From the NCBI GenBank assembly GCA_016213675.1, contig JACQZW010000029.1, positions 58,554 to 122,553 on the forward strand: 64,000 bases of DNA. The letters are read 5' to 3'. Within the stretch, counting starts at the first letter, position 1, and each line of letters opens with the position of its first letter. Shown piece after piece: positions 8,427 through 17,955 of this stretch. Source of the DNA: Acidobacteriota bacterium (lineage in GTDB: Bacteria; Acidobacteriota; Thermoanaerobaculia; Thermoanaerobaculales; Thermoanaerobaculaceae). Below the pieces are notes generated by a model, which was not told the DNA's origin, ran no database searches, and saw only the letters and a list, made by a program, of their open reading frames with translations. The position numbers and the translations under genes were made by a program.

Positions 8427-9447
8427 CGTTGCAGAACTCGGGGATGATCCAATTGGCCGCCTTGCTCAGGTCCAGGCCTTCGACCACCCAGTCGCTGTCG
8501 TGCGCACCCTTCATTGTGGGATGGATCAGCACCGGCACCGAGGGGCGATCGAGGAACGTATTGAGCAACGGGCGGTAGTCCCTGAACCCCAGGCGCCGGA
8601 GCGCTTCCTGTTGCTGCCGGTCGAGCCAATCCCCGTAACAGTTGTAGCGCGGGACCCGCAGGCACTTCCTCATGGTTCCGACAAGCTGGCCCAGTGCGTT
8701 CGCGCCGGGGAGCTCACGGTAGTCGAGGACGAACACGTCTCGCCTCGAGACCATGCAGGCTGCGAACGCGACGAGCCGGGAGTCCCGGTAGCAGGGGATG
8801 GCCACGTAGTGCTCGGTGGGATTGGCGTACCTCCACTCGACATACGCCCGGTCAGGGTCGGCCAGACAGCATCGCGCCGAGCCCCTGGGTGTCGCCGGAA
8901 TCTGCTCGTAGAGATCCGCGATGGCCGCCGGATCGGAGACGAGGCCCTCGGCATTCACCGCTGCCGGCGGCATCCGGAGAAGGTACCTCGAGGCCGGCAT
9001 GAGCTGGAACCGGGACAGCCCGTCGTGCGCGGCGAGGATGCGCCAACCGATCTTCAGCAACCCGGCGGCCGACACGGGGTTGGCCGAGAGTGAGATGAAG
9101 AAGTCGAAGCCCGTCGCCAGATGCTCGTGCGCTGTGAGCAACAACCGCGTGTAGAGGCCGTGTCGCCGGTGCTCGTCCGCGACGATGCCGTCAGAGGGGC
9201 AGAGGACGACGAGTCGCCGTTCCCCGATGCGGAACGGCGACGCGAAAAAGGCGAGCGTCGCGACGACGCGCCCACGGTGGACCGCGAGGAAGACCAGGGG
9301 CGCCGTCGCGAGCGGACAGTCGAGGTACTTCCAGCGCAAGCGGAGCCTGGACTGCTCCACCGGCAGGTGCCACATCACGCTCAACAGCTCTGCCGCGCGG
9401 TCGAACCACTCCTCGCTCAGAGCAACGATCTCGTAGTCGGTGTCCAT
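8416..9447 (-). CDS. GNAT-type acyltransferase, sugar-modifying or uncharacterised
   Basis: A 343-residue protein with an N-terminal GNAT fold: VVLCPSDGIVADEHRRHGLYTRLL is the acetyl-CoA pyrophosphate-binding region. The C-terminal half looks like a second, degenerate GNAT lobe, an arrangement known from FemAB- and eis-like acyltransferases. The ATG at 9447 is preceded by AGGAGG at four bases; a GTG four codons upstream would place that ribosome site inside the gene. Its position among deacetylase, asparagine-synthase-like and glycosyltransferase genes suggests acylation of an amino sugar. Substrate unknown. Confidence 0.7.
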   Translation of the reverse strand: MDTDYEIVALSEEWFDRAAELLSVMWHLPVEQSRLRLRWKYLDCPLATAPLVFLAVHRGRVVATLAFFASPFRIGERRLVVLCPSDGIVADEHRRHGLYTRLLLTAHEHLATGFDFFISLSANPVSAAGLLKIGWRILAAHDGLSRFQLMPASRYLLRMPPAAVNAEGLVSDPAAIADLYEQIPATPRGSARCCLADPDRAYVEWRYANPTEHYVAIPCYRDSRLVAFAACMVSRRDVFVLDYRELPGANALGQLVGTMRKCLRVPRYNCYGDWLDRQQQEALRRLGFRDYRPLLNTFLDRPSVPVLIHPTMKGAHDSDWVVEGLDLSKAANWIIPEFCNDGY

Positions 9448-9493
9448 GCGCCTCCTCACCTCTGAAGCAAGGCAGGGTTGGCAGTATGAGCCG

Positions 9494-11383
9494 TCATCGA
9501 TCGACCCACCTGCGTTGCCAGAGTTCCAGCACGAGGAGCGCCCACAGCCGCGCCGAGTGGTCCTGATGGCCTCCGATGTGCTCGTCGAGCATCGTGGTCA
9601 CCCGCCGGGCGGAGAACATCCCGCGCTGGGCGCATCGCGGGTCCTCCAGCACGTCCCTGGCGAACCCGGCGAGCGGCCCGCGGAGCCAGTGGATGAGAGG
9701 CACACCGAAGCCCATCTTCGACCTGCGCTGCACCTCGCGCGGCAGGTAGCGCTCGAAGGTGTCGACCAGGATGCGCTTCGTCCTGCCTCGACGGAGCTTG
9801 AAGCGCAGCGGCATCCGGGCGGCGAGCTCCACGACGCGGTAGTCGAGGAAGGGCTGGCGGCATTCCAGGCTGTGCGCCATGGACGCGATGTCGACCTTCG
9901 TCATGAGGTCGCAGACCAGGTATGTCTTGAGGTCCGTCAACATCGCCGAGGTCACCAGGTCGCGTCGGCTCGACTGCTCCATCGTCCCTCGGACGAACTC
10001 CAACGGGTCGTTGCCTGCCAACCCATTCGCGAAATCGTCCGAATACAGCGCGATCCTCTCAGTGGCCGCAAAGGTCGTCAACATGGTGAGGTACAGCTCA
10101 TGCGGCGGCTGGTCCACCACGGCGAGGAACCGCTTCAGCCGCCGGAGGAACGACTTTCTGTACGGCGAACCAGGCAGCCCCTGCCAGACCGCCGAACCCA
10201 GGGCTCGCCGAACGAACTGCGGGAGGCGCCCAACCGCTTGCGCGACACGGAGGGCCTTGTACCGGTCGTAGCCGGCGAAGAGCTCGTCGCCGCCGTCGCC
10301 CGTCAACGCCACGGTCACGTGCTCGCGCGTGAGCTTCGAGACGTACCAGGTCGGGATGGCGGAGCTGTCCGCGAATGGCTCGTCGTAGTGCCACACGAGC
10401 TGCGGCAGGATCTCGAGCGCATCTGGCGCCACGATGAACTCGCGATGCTCGACTCCGAGGTGCCGCGCCACGCTCCGCGCGTAGTCGGTCTCGTCGAACT
10501 CCTTGATCGGGGAGCCGATCGAGAAGGTCCTGACCGGGCTGCTGCTCAGCTCCTGCATGAGCCCGGCCACGATGCTCGAGTCGATGCCGCCCGACAGGAA
10601 GGCCCCCAGGGGCACCTCGCTCTGCAGCCGGAGGCGCACGGCGTCCTTCAGGAGCTCGGCCAGACGCTCGGACCACTCGCCTTCGCTCGCGGTCCGGTCT
10701 TCCTCGTTGAGGTCGGGGTTCCAATATCTCGCGACCCGTAGCTCGCCGCCGCTCCAGGTCGCGAAGCAGCCGGGCTCGAGCTTGCTGATGCCCTCGAAAA
10801 TCGTCATCGGGTGCGGCACGTAGAGATAGGTGAGGTAGGCGTCGATCGCTCTGGGGGCGAGGCGGCGCGGCACGTCGTCGAGCTCGACGATGGCCTTCAG
10901 CTCGCTGGCGAAGACGATCCGATCGCGGGTCGAGTAGTAGACGAGTGGCTTCTTGCCGAGCCGATCGCGGGCGAGCACGAGCCGCTGGCGGGTCGTGTCC
11001 CAGATCGCCAGCGAGAACATCCCGTTGAGCTGGGCGAAGCACTCCGTGCCCAGGTCCTCGAACAGGTGGACGATGACCTCGGTATCGGTGTTCGTCCGGA
11101 AGCGGTGCCCACCCTCCAGGAGACGCGTGCGAAGGCCGAGGTAGTTGTAGATCTCGCCGTTGAAGACGATGATCAGCGAGCCGTCCTCGTTGGCGATCGG
11201 CTGCCGCCCATCGGCGAGGCCGATGATCGACAGCCGGCGATGCCCGAGGGCGACTCGATCGCCGAGGTATGTTCCGGACTGATCCGGACCCCGGTGGACG
11301 AGCTGCGACGTCATCCGGACCAGCGTCTGCTCGTCGACGGCCCGCGCCGGGTCAGTCCACGCCGCGCCAGCGATCCCGCACAC
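9494..11383 (-). CDS. asnB: asparagine synthase-like glutamine amidotransferase (AsnB family)
   Basis: A 629-residue protein with both AsnB halves. The glutaminase part begins MCGIAGAAW with the nucleophile Cys2 exposed after Met removal and has RGPDQSG and NGEIYNY. The synthetase part has the PP-loop LSGGIDSS (near residue 260) and GDGGDELFAGYDRY. In polysaccharide loci these enzymes are believed to amidate uronic acid carboxyl groups or other acids using glutamine. A UDP-sugar dehydrogenase and an epimerase in the same locus would provide uronic acids. A housekeeping asparagine synthase cannot be excluded. Confidence 0.88.
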   Translation of the reverse strand: MCGIAGAAWTDPARAVDEQTLVRMTSQLVHRGPDQSGTYLGDRVALGHRRLSIIGLADGRQPIANEDGSLIIVFNGEIYNYLGLRTRLLEGGHRFRTNTDTEVIVHLFEDLGTECFAQLNGMFSLAIWDTTRQRLVLARDRLGKKPLVYYSTRDRIVFASELKAIVELDDVPRRLAPRAIDAYLTYLYVPHPMTIFEGISKLEPGCFATWSGGELRVARYWNPDLNEEDRTASEGEWSERLAELLKDAVRLRLQSEVPLGAFLSGGIDSSIVAGLMQELSSSPVRTFSIGSPIKEFDETDYARSVARHLGVEHREFIVAPDALEILPQLVWHYDEPFADSSAIPTWYVSKLTREHVTVALTGDGGDELFAGYDRYKALRVAQAVGRLPQFVRRALGSAVWQGLPGSPYRKSFLRRLKRFLAVVDQPPHELYLTMLTTFAATERIALYSDDFANGLAGNDPLEFVRGTMEQSSRRDLVTSAMLTDLKTYLVCDLMTKVDIASMAHSLECRQPFLDYRVVELAARMPLRFKLRRGRTKRILVDTFERYLPREVQRRSKMGFGVPLIHWLRGPLAGFARDVLEDPRCAQRGMFSARRVTTMLDEHIGGHQDHSARLWALLVLELWQRRWVDR

Positions 11384-11460
11384 TAGGAATCCCCAGTCGT
11401 CACGGCTTGCAGGCCCGGACGGCCAGATCGGACGATGGTCATCGCCATGAGGTCATTCGA

Positions 11461-12468
11461 TCAGGCGGCCAGGGGAGGCCGCCTCAGGAGCCTGTAACAG
11501 TCTCGAGCCAGGAGCCACAGCGATCGCCGGACCTTCGCGGCCACATCGCCCTCCAAGGCAAGCAGGAAGTCGCGCGTCCTCCGGTCGAGGCCCCGGTCCG
11601 AGTGCGCCGCAGCCCAGTGGTCGGCATCCATGCGCTCCACCACCATCCGCTCGACCGCCTTGCGGTGGGTCGGGTCGATCGTGTCGTAGACGACCCGGAA
11701 GGCCTGCAGGCGGTGCCGAATGAATGTCTCCCGGTACCTTTCGTAGGAACCGGTGCGCACCAGGTCGTCGCGGACCTGATCGCAAACCAGGGCCAGGTTG
11801 GCACGCGACCAGTCGCTGCGGTAGCCGATCGAGTCCCGGCGCTGGCGGTAGAGGCAGAGACGTTCCGGTAGGAGTGCCACGCGATCGGTGCGGGTCAGGA
11901 GCGCCCAGTGAAACGGCTGGTCCTCGTAGGTCATGCCGGCCGGGAACTGCACCCCCAGCGCCCGCAGATGACTGGCTCGCAAGAACTTGGTCCAGGCGTA
12001 GGCGTGAAGCAAGAGCAGGGCTGCCCGGTCGGTCGCATCGACTCCGGCGAGACTGCTCGGTCGCGATTGCTCCCGGCCGAGGTCCTCCGCCGACCAGAAT
12101 CCGGCGTAGTCGTAGATCACCAGGTCGGCGCCGCTGGACTCGGCACACGCCAGCGCCTTGCGACACAGGTCGGGGTCGGCCACGTCGTCAGAGTCGAGGA
12201 ACGCCACCCAGGTGCCCGTCGCCGCGGCCATGCCGACATTCCTGGTCACCGACAGGCCCTCGTTGGTCGGCTTGTCGATCACCCGGATCCGGGCGTCGCG
12301 TGCCGCGTACTGACCGAGAATGGCGAGGGAGCCGTCGGTGGAGGCGTCGTTGACGCAGACGACCTCGACCGGCTCGAGCGTCTGCCCGAGCAGCGAGTCG
12401 AGGCATTGCGGCAAGTAGGCCTCGACGTTGTAGACCGGGACGACGATGGACACCAAGGGCCCGGTCAC
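11461..12468 (-). CDS. glycosyltransferase family 2
   Basis: A 335-residue GT2 enzyme starting at a GTG that overlaps the upstream pyruvyltransferase stop (GTGA). LVSIVVPVYNVEAYL, CVNDASTDGS and AFLDSDD are the donor-site and DXD motifs. The C-terminal half (from about residue 200) resembles CpsJ/WaaV-like enzymes with the conserved TYEDQPFHW block. The sequence upstream of the GTG is out of family and belongs to the pyruvyltransferase gene. Role: repeat-unit assembly; donor unknown. Confidence 0.85.
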   Translation of the reverse strand: MTGPLVSIVVPVYNVEAYLPQCLDSLLGQTLEPVEVVCVNDASTDGSLAILGQYAARDARIRVIDKPTNEGLSVTRNVGMAAATGTWVAFLDSDDVADPDLCRKALACAESSGADLVIYDYAGFWSAEDLGREQSRPSSLAGVDATDRAALLLLHAYAWTKFLRASHLRALGVQFPAGMTYEDQPFHWALLTRTDRVALLPERLCLYRQRRDSIGYRSDWSRANLALVCDQVRDDLVRTGSYERYRETFIRHRLQAFRVVYDTIDPTHRKAVERMVVERMDADHWAAAHSDRGLDRRTRDFLLALEGDVAAKVRRSLWLLARDCYRLLRRPPLAA

Positions 12469-13658
12469 CGAAGCCCGCCCGTCACGGCGTGCCGAAGCGG
12501 CTCGAACGCCCCCGAGAGACCAAGGTCGCCGGTACCGCTCGGAGCGTGCGTACAGACCTGCTCCAAGGCGGCAAGAACCGACGCGGCGGAGTGATCCTCG
12601 AGCAGCGCGATCGCCGGGTTCCCGGCGAGCCAGGCCCGATGCGTGGCGGCAATCTTGTGATTCGAGCTCTGCATGACGACACACGGGGTTCCGGTGATCG
12701 CGGCCAAGATCATCCCGTGCAGCCTGTCCGTCACTACGGCCTCCGCCGCCTGGAAGGTCGCGAGCAACGCCTCGAGCTCCCGGCTGCGCTCGTCCAACGA
12801 CAGTCGATCGGTGCGCGCGAGCACCGTGTCCGTCATGCGAATCCCGGGAATGCGCTCCGCGAGGTCGGCGAGCAGGTCGGCGCGCCCTCCGACCCCCAGC
12901 GCGGACTCGCAGTCGGACCGGAGACAGACCAGGACGCCCTCCCGCGGCGCCCCACCGCTGCAGACCGGCATGGACAGAACCGTGTCGGGGACCAGGTCGA
13001 CGCGGACGCCGGGGAAGTATCGTTGCATGAGCTCGAAGGAGACGCGCTCGCGGGCGAAGAGGTGCAGATTGCGGTGTCGCCCGTACGCCCGCTGGCTCCT
13101 GCGCAGCTCGCGGCGCCCCGTCGCCGTGTCGGCGAAGTCGGCGGTTTGCGGGAAGGACACGACCCGGTTACGCGGAAAACGACTGATGAGAAAACGCCGG
13201 GCATCCTCGATGGACGCGTAGGCGTCGCCCATGTTCCCACCGCCGGTGATCGTGATGATGTCGTCAGGCGTGCAGACCCTCTTGAGCGCTTTCAACTGCA
13301 GGTAGGTTGCGGCACAGGGGAAGTCGACGATCTCCCACCCGGGAAGACACGCCCTGACGAATTCCGTGTGGGCATGGGTGATTGCGATGTCCCCGAGGTT
13401 GGGGTAGTCGGCCGCAAGGGCGACGACGATCTTACGCTTGCCGCGGAGGTGCTTGTAGAGGTCGCGGTCTGGTCGGCTTGCCCCATAGACGAGGCGCGTC
13501 CTGACCCACAACGGCACCACTTCTTTGGCGCGACTGAAGAGCCTCATCGACCGGTCAGCCTTGCGGCGTCTTAGCTCCCAACCGAACAAGATTCGCAGCC
13601 GATCCGGGACCCGGCCGGGCATATGCCCGCGCGTGCCCCACACCTGTTGCGGCGTCAC
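12465..13658 (-). CDS. polysaccharide pyruvyl transferase
   Basis: A protein of up to 397 residues of the polysaccharide pyruvyltransferase family, which adds a pyruvate ketal from phosphoenolpyruvate to sugars. NLGDIAITHAHTEF (donor-site entry), TGGGNMGD and TDRLHGMI (C-terminal donor motif) are all present. The GTG at 13658 lies two bases after the previous stop; ATGs at 13622 and 13547 are alternatives, and the last (MRLFSRAKEV) is where conservation appears to begin. One of two pyruvyltransferases in this locus, it would add negative charge to the glycan. Confidence 0.82.
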   Translation of the reverse strand: MTPQQVWGTRGHMPGRVPDRLRILFGWELRRRKADRSMRLFSRAKEVVPLWVRTRLVYGASRPDRDLYKHLRGKRKIVVALAADYPNLGDIAITHAHTEFVRACLPGWEIVDFPCAATYLQLKALKRVCTPDDIITITGGGNMGDAYASIEDARRFLISRFPRNRVVSFPQTADFADTATGRRELRRSQRAYGRHRNLHLFARERVSFELMQRYFPGVRVDLVPDTVLSMPVCSGGAPREGVLVCLRSDCESALGVGGRADLLADLAERIPGIRMTDTVLARTDRLSLDERSRELEALLATFQAAEAVVTDRLHGMILAAITGTPCVVMQSSNHKIAATHRAWLAGNPAIALLEDHSAASVLAALEQVCTHAPSGTGDLGLSGAFEPLRHAVTGGLR

Positions 13659-13660
13659 GG

Positions 13661-14380
13661 CTAGACATCACGAACGACACGGGCGGGGACACCCATGACG
13701 ACCTTCCTGGCTTCCACGTCGCGAGTCACGACCGAACCCGAACCTACCACGGCCCCGTTGCCGATCACCACGCCGGGCTGGAGATGCGCACCGGACCCGA
13801 TCATCGCGCCGTCGCCGATGGTCGGCCCGATGATCTGCCCCTCCTCGTAGCCTCGGGCACCCAGGGCGTTGTCGTTGGTGGTGGCCACAAGCACGCTAAT
13901 GAAGACGTCATTGCCGATCGTCATGTTCCCGGTGATGTGAGTGAGGTCCATGATCTTGGTGCGGTCGCCGATCGATGTGTTGTAGTTGACCGTGACGTAC
14001 CGGCTGATGAGGCACTGGTCCCCGACCGTGCACTCCTCCCGGATCGACGCGCCGTCGCCGATCAGACAGCCCCTGCCAATCTTCACCCCGTAGAAGACCA
14101 CCGCGTTCGGGCCCAGAGAGCAGTCGTCGCCGATACTGACGACACGGTCGTACTCGATCGGCCGAGCCACCGCGTTCGCGCCGTTGGGCGGCTTGCCGAC
14201 GACCGTCCCGGGGAAGATCTCCACGCGGTCCCCGATGGACACACCGCTGCCGATCACGACATGCGGGTGAATGACGCAGTCCCTCCCGATTGAGGCCCCG
14301 GCCTCCACAACCACAAACTCGCGAATCGTGGTGCCCTCTCCGATCTGTTCGGACCGAACCACGGCATGGTCGCTGATCAT
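13661..14380 (-). CDS. hexapeptide-repeat acyltransferase (left-handed beta-helix)
   Basis: A 239-residue protein made almost entirely of hexapeptide repeats (I/V-G-x4), the acetyl-CoA-dependent LbH fold. VVGKPPNG followed by YDRVVSIGDDCSLGPN resembles WbbJ/DapH-like and UDP-N-acyl-sugar acetyltransferases. The ATG at 14380 is preceded by GGAGGG. No distinct sugar-binding domain is attached, so it probably acetylates a nucleotide-sugar or lipid-linked sugar in the cytoplasm. The substrate is not readable from the sequence. Confidence 0.8.
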   Translation of the reverse strand: MISDHAVVRSEQIGEGTTIREFVVVEAGASIGRDCVIHPHVVIGSGVSIGDRVEIFPGTVVGKPPNGANAVARPIEYDRVVSIGDDCSLGPNAVVFYGVKIGRGCLIGDGASIREECTVGDQCLISRYVTVNYNTSIGDRTKIMDLTHITGNMTIGNDVFISVLVATTNDNALGARGYEEGQIIGPTIGDGAMIGSGAHLQPGVVIGNGAVVGSGSVVTRDVEARKVVMGVPARVVRDV

Positions 14381-14420
14381 CACGCACCCTCCGGGACTTC
14401 GATTGCCGACGGACGCGCCA

Positions 14421-16595
14421 TCACCTGATCTCGTACACCCCGGCGTGGAGCGGCGGGAGTCGCAGCGACGCCCGGCCACGCTCAAAGTGCAGGGTGTCCC
14501 CGCCCTCCTGGCCGGCACATGACACGCCCTCGGCGACCGACAGCCCCTCGACCGACAGCACGGCCTCCTCCTGCTTACGCGAGTCGCTCGCTACGAAGAG
14601 GTACGTCTTGCCGTTGGCCCCCTTGACAGCCGCATGGAGCGCAACGTTCGGGGGCTCGAAGTGCGTCCGCTGCTTGGTGTTGGGGACGAGCAGGATCTTC
14701 TCGAGAACCTTGAGCTCCTGGATCACTGATCGCAGCACGGCTTCATCCTCGGGATGTTCCTTGGTGTACCAGCCTCGTTTCTTGTCCGGCCGCTCGTCCC
14801 AGGCGTAGATGCCGAGGCCGTTGGCGCCCGAGATCACCGCCAGATAGGCCATGCACCGAAGCTCCTGCAGGCTCGGCCGGTTGTCACCGTACTGGCCGAG
14901 GATGGTCCAGACCGGCTTCAACCCCGCGACGGCTCTCGCCGCGGCGGCGGTCCGGAACGCGACATCCCGCAGGGAGACGTTCGGGATCGGATACGAGTCG
15001 GCTGCCAGGATGTCGGCGCCCTCCGCGGTCTCCGCGAACCTGGTCGGGTTGTTCTGCACACAATAGACCGGTGAGTCGGGGTCGAGGAGCTTGACGACGT
15101 TGTAGCTCTCGAGGACCTTCTCGAGCGATCCCCATGGCTCGTCGAAACCCATCCAGCCGAGGAGGGCAGGATGGCCCCTCAGGGCATGGACCCCCTCCAG
15201 GCTGCCGAAGACGGTGTTTCCCGGGACCATCAGAGACACACCCTGCCTTCGAGCCTCGTCGAGGCAGGCCCTGGCATCCGCGATGGGGTCAGGCCCTCCG
15301 CCCAGTCCCATGTATTTGAGGCTGAGGCCTCTGGGCATGACGACGTTGAAGCCCATCTCGGCGACAGCGGCGTAGTCCTCCGGGAACACGTGATAGATGA
15401 CCAGGGGGAAGAGAGGCTTCCCGGAAACCGTGAGGGACCGGTCGGGGTTGACTCGGCGGCCGCCGCCGGGCCGCGCGGTGGTGACCCTGACGGACCTGGA
15501 AAAGATCATCTGGTTGCGCGCGTACGCCTTGACCGCGAGCGTGTGCAGGGCTCCCTTCCAGGGAGGGGTGTCGACGAAGATCTGCCTCCGGTCGTGGGAA
15601 TCGAGCGACACCCTCGCGGCGAGGCTCGTCGTGCCGGCGGGCGTCTCCAGGATCACCGCGATCTCGACGGGCAGCGGGAGGCTCCGGTCCACGTGATCGA
15701 CGCACACCGCGATCTTGTCCTGAAACGGCAACTGCTGGACGTAGGCTTCCAGGGGTGGAACGGCCCCGAGTTGCCGGGCGCCTCTCGAGAGCTTGATCGC
15801 CGCGACCCGGACGTTCTTCATTCCACGCAGGAACTCGACCGCCTTGGTCGGATCCGACAGCAACGGCGCCTCGTCCTCGCGTGCCAGGTAGCGCGTGCGG
15901 TCGACGCCTCCGTCGACCCAGGTCCTGATGACCTTCATCCGTTCGTCGTAGGTGACCGCGAGGTGCACCCACCTGTTGACAGGGATCGGCGTGGCGCCGA
16001 AGAACGTCTCGTCGTCGACGGGGTAGTGCTTGCGCTGCATCAGGCTCGTGGTCGCGACCCGCTGCTTCGGAAAGGCCATGCCGCCGTTGTTGAGCTTGCC
16101 GTCCTTGAGGGCGAACGAAAACGACCCATCCTTGACCGCGAGCAGGCCACCGGCGCTGAGCGTCTTCTCGTCCTCGATGAGGAGTCGCACCTCGAGCGTG
16201 CACCCACCCTCGAGCCCGATCCTCCCTCCGTCCGCCACGGTGATGCGGTTGTCGCCCCCGCCACCGAACTTGAGGTAGGGGCCGACATCCGGGTCGTCGG
16301 CGCCAGTCCCCCCTCGCACGGCTGGAGTGAACCTGCCGGTTCGGTCAACGAGACGCCCGGTCGGCCTGTCGAATTCGAGGAGAAAGACCGTTTCGCCGCC
16401 GATCTCCCCCCCGGGATCCGAGGCGACCGCGGACGCCCTCGCCGCGACAGTGGATGGCGCCGGGGGATCCGTCTGCCATCCAGGGCGAGAGAAGCCTGCT
16501 CCGGCGAGGATCACTGTCATGGCGCTCAACGAACACGCCGTGACCGGCGACCTGCGGAACAGGGCACGGTGCATGCTCCCTTGGGGTTGTCGCAT
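14421..16595 (-). CDS. secreted LamG-like plus TIM-barrel protein, possible glycan-active enzyme
   Basis: A roughly 724-residue exported protein. A positively charged start and hydrophobic stretch (CSLSAMTVILAGAGF) form a signal peptide. It is followed by a concanavalin A/LamG-like jelly roll (about residues 55-260: FLLEFDRPTG, RWVHLAVTYDE, TWVDGG) and a C-terminal glycoside-hydrolase-like barrel (about 370-640: YHVFPEDYAAVAEMGFN, LLGWMGFDEPWG, NGLGIYAWDE). The GFDEP and YAWDE acidic residues are candidate catalytic positions. Start choice among ATGs at 16616, 16595 and 16574 is uncertain. In a polysaccharide locus it may trim or release the polymer. No named family could be recognised. Confidence 0.65.
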   Translation of the reverse strand: MRQPQGSMHRALFRRSPVTACSLSAMTVILAGAGFSRPGWQTDPPAPSTVAARASAVASDPGGEIGGETVFLLEFDRPTGRLVDRTGRFTPAVRGGTGADDPDVGPYLKFGGGGDNRITVADGGRIGLEGGCTLEVRLLIEDEKTLSAGGLLAVKDGSFSFALKDGKLNNGGMAFPKQRVATTSLMQRKHYPVDDETFFGATPIPVNRWVHLAVTYDERMKVIRTWVDGGVDRTRYLAREDEAPLLSDPTKAVEFLRGMKNVRVAAIKLSRGARQLGAVPPLEAYVQQLPFQDKIAVCVDHVDRSLPLPVEIAVILETPAGTTSLAARVSLDSHDRRQIFVDTPPWKGALHTLAVKAYARNQMIFSRSVRVTTARPGGGRRVNPDRSLTVSGKPLFPLVIYHVFPEDYAAVAEMGFNVVMPRGLSLKYMGLGGGPDPIADARACLDEARRQGVSLMVPGNTVFGSLEGVHALRGHPALLGWMGFDEPWGSLEKVLESYNVVKLLDPDSPVYCVQNNPTRFAETAEGADILAADSYPIPNVSLRDVAFRTAAAARAVAGLKPVWTILGQYGDNRPSLQELRCMAYLAVISGANGLGIYAWDERPDKKRGWYTKEHPEDEAVLRSVIQELKVLEKILLVPNTKQRTHFEPPNVALHAAVKGANGKTYLFVASDSRKQEEAVLSVEGLSVAEGVSCAGQEGGDTLHFERGRASLRLPPLHAGVYEIR

Positions 16596-16763
16596 CGCCT
16601 TTGAACCCGGCTGCATCACTCGACTGCCGGCACAGGGCAAGCTGATCTGCGGTGTCGCAGCGGTAGGTTGCCGCGGATTCCGCGTGCACCTACGAGTGAT
16701 CCGTGGCTCATCGCCAGCCGCCCGGCGAGCGTCGGCGAGGTTCCCCCGTGACCGGCCAGCGCC

Positions 16764-17786
16764 TCACTTCGACTGGACCTCTGGCCCATTGCGCGGGATC
16801 GCCCACCTGGCAACTTTGCAGTAGCCGGCATAGACCCGCGGAAAGGCCACCGCAAGGACTTCTCTCCAACCCTGCCGACCGCACAGCACCGGAGACAGGG
16901 GGGCCAACAGAACCTGGGCAGCGCCAGGCGCCGACAGGTACCAGACGACGAAGTCCTGCCGGAACAGGCACCAGTGGATCCTCGTCTTGAGCCCTGCCCA
17001 GCGGCCGCCGACTGCCACAGAGGGCCCCTCCAGCTTGCTGATGTCCACGAGGGTCTGAAGATACGTCTGCTGCCTCATCCTCGCGAATCGCTGGAGCGCC
17101 TCGACCGTGCTCGCGGCCATGGTGACGGACCCGGCATGGGTCCGGTACTTGACGAGGACCTCGCGGATGACGACGAGGCCATCCCTGAGTCCGGCCCGGG
17201 CGACGATCGAGCCATCCTCGATGTACCTGACAGCTAGAGGACCGAAGAACTCGAAGAGCTCCCGGCGGAAGCTCAAGGTGCAGCCGAACATGTGTTGGAG
17301 GTTGTCGCGTTTCAGGCGTGCCGCCAGCTCCACTTGGTCCGTGATCTTGAGGGTCTGCCCCGACGAGACGGCGCCCAGCTCCCTGCCCTCGGCGTCGATC
17401 CGCATGTAGCCACTCGTGATGGCACTGCACGGCAAGTGGGTGGCCCACGCGTCCAGGAGCGTCCTGGTCCGGTGCGGCAGCGAGATGTCGTCCCCCGCCG
17501 CGGCAACGATGAGTTCGCCGTGGGCAAGGCCCAGCACGACTCGGTTGAGGTGCTCCGTCAGGCCGAGGTTCACCTCGTTGCGGTTCAGGACCACCTTGTG
17601 GGGCCCGCGGTACCCGGCCACCGTCTCCCGCATGATCTCGAAGGTCCGGTCGGTCGAGCAGTCGTCCGACAGGATGATCTCGAGCGGCTCGTACGTCTGC
17701 CCCAGCGCACCCTCGACCGCTTCGCGGATGTAGTGCTCCTGGTTGTAGGCGACCAGGGCAAACGTCACGAGCGGTCCTCCCGTCAC
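16764..17786 (-). CDS. glycosyltransferase family 2 (paralogue of next gene upstream)
   Basis: A 340-residue GT2 enzyme starting at a GTG (17786). VTFALVAYNQEHYIREAVEG, ILSDDCSTDRT and AAAGDDISLP are the donor and DXD motifs. The first 60 residues are nearly the same as those of the GT2 gene at 17956-18915, while the C-terminal halves differ. This suggests duplication followed by acceptor-domain divergence. A gene-free 169-base gap lies upstream and a 168-base gap downstream; no clear signal was seen in either. Confidence 0.83.
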   Translation of the reverse strand: MTGGPLVTFALVAYNQEHYIREAVEGALGQTYEPLEIILSDDCSTDRTFEIMRETVAGYRGPHKVVLNRNEVNLGLTEHLNRVVLGLAHGELIVAAAGDDISLPHRTRTLLDAWATHLPCSAITSGYMRIDAEGRELGAVSSGQTLKITDQVELAARLKRDNLQHMFGCTLSFRRELFEFFGPLAVRYIEDGSIVARAGLRDGLVVIREVLVKYRTHAGSVTMAASTVEALQRFARMRQQTYLQTLVDISKLEGPSVAVGGRWAGLKTRIHWCLFRQDFVVWYLSAPGAAQVLLAPLSPVLCGRQGWREVLAVAFPRVYAGYCKVARWAIPRNGPEVQSK

Positions 17787-17955
17787 GCGCGCCCCTTGGT
17801 GGCTTCCCGTCGCCACGGGCCGGGCGCCGAAATCTGAGGTCGCCCCGCAGACGTCCAGGAGCACTTCAGCTCATGACCCCAGCGAACCTTGCGCCCAACA
17901 ACAGCCCAGGACCAATCGGGTGGACAAAGACCGACATCGGCACGCCCCCGGCGGC

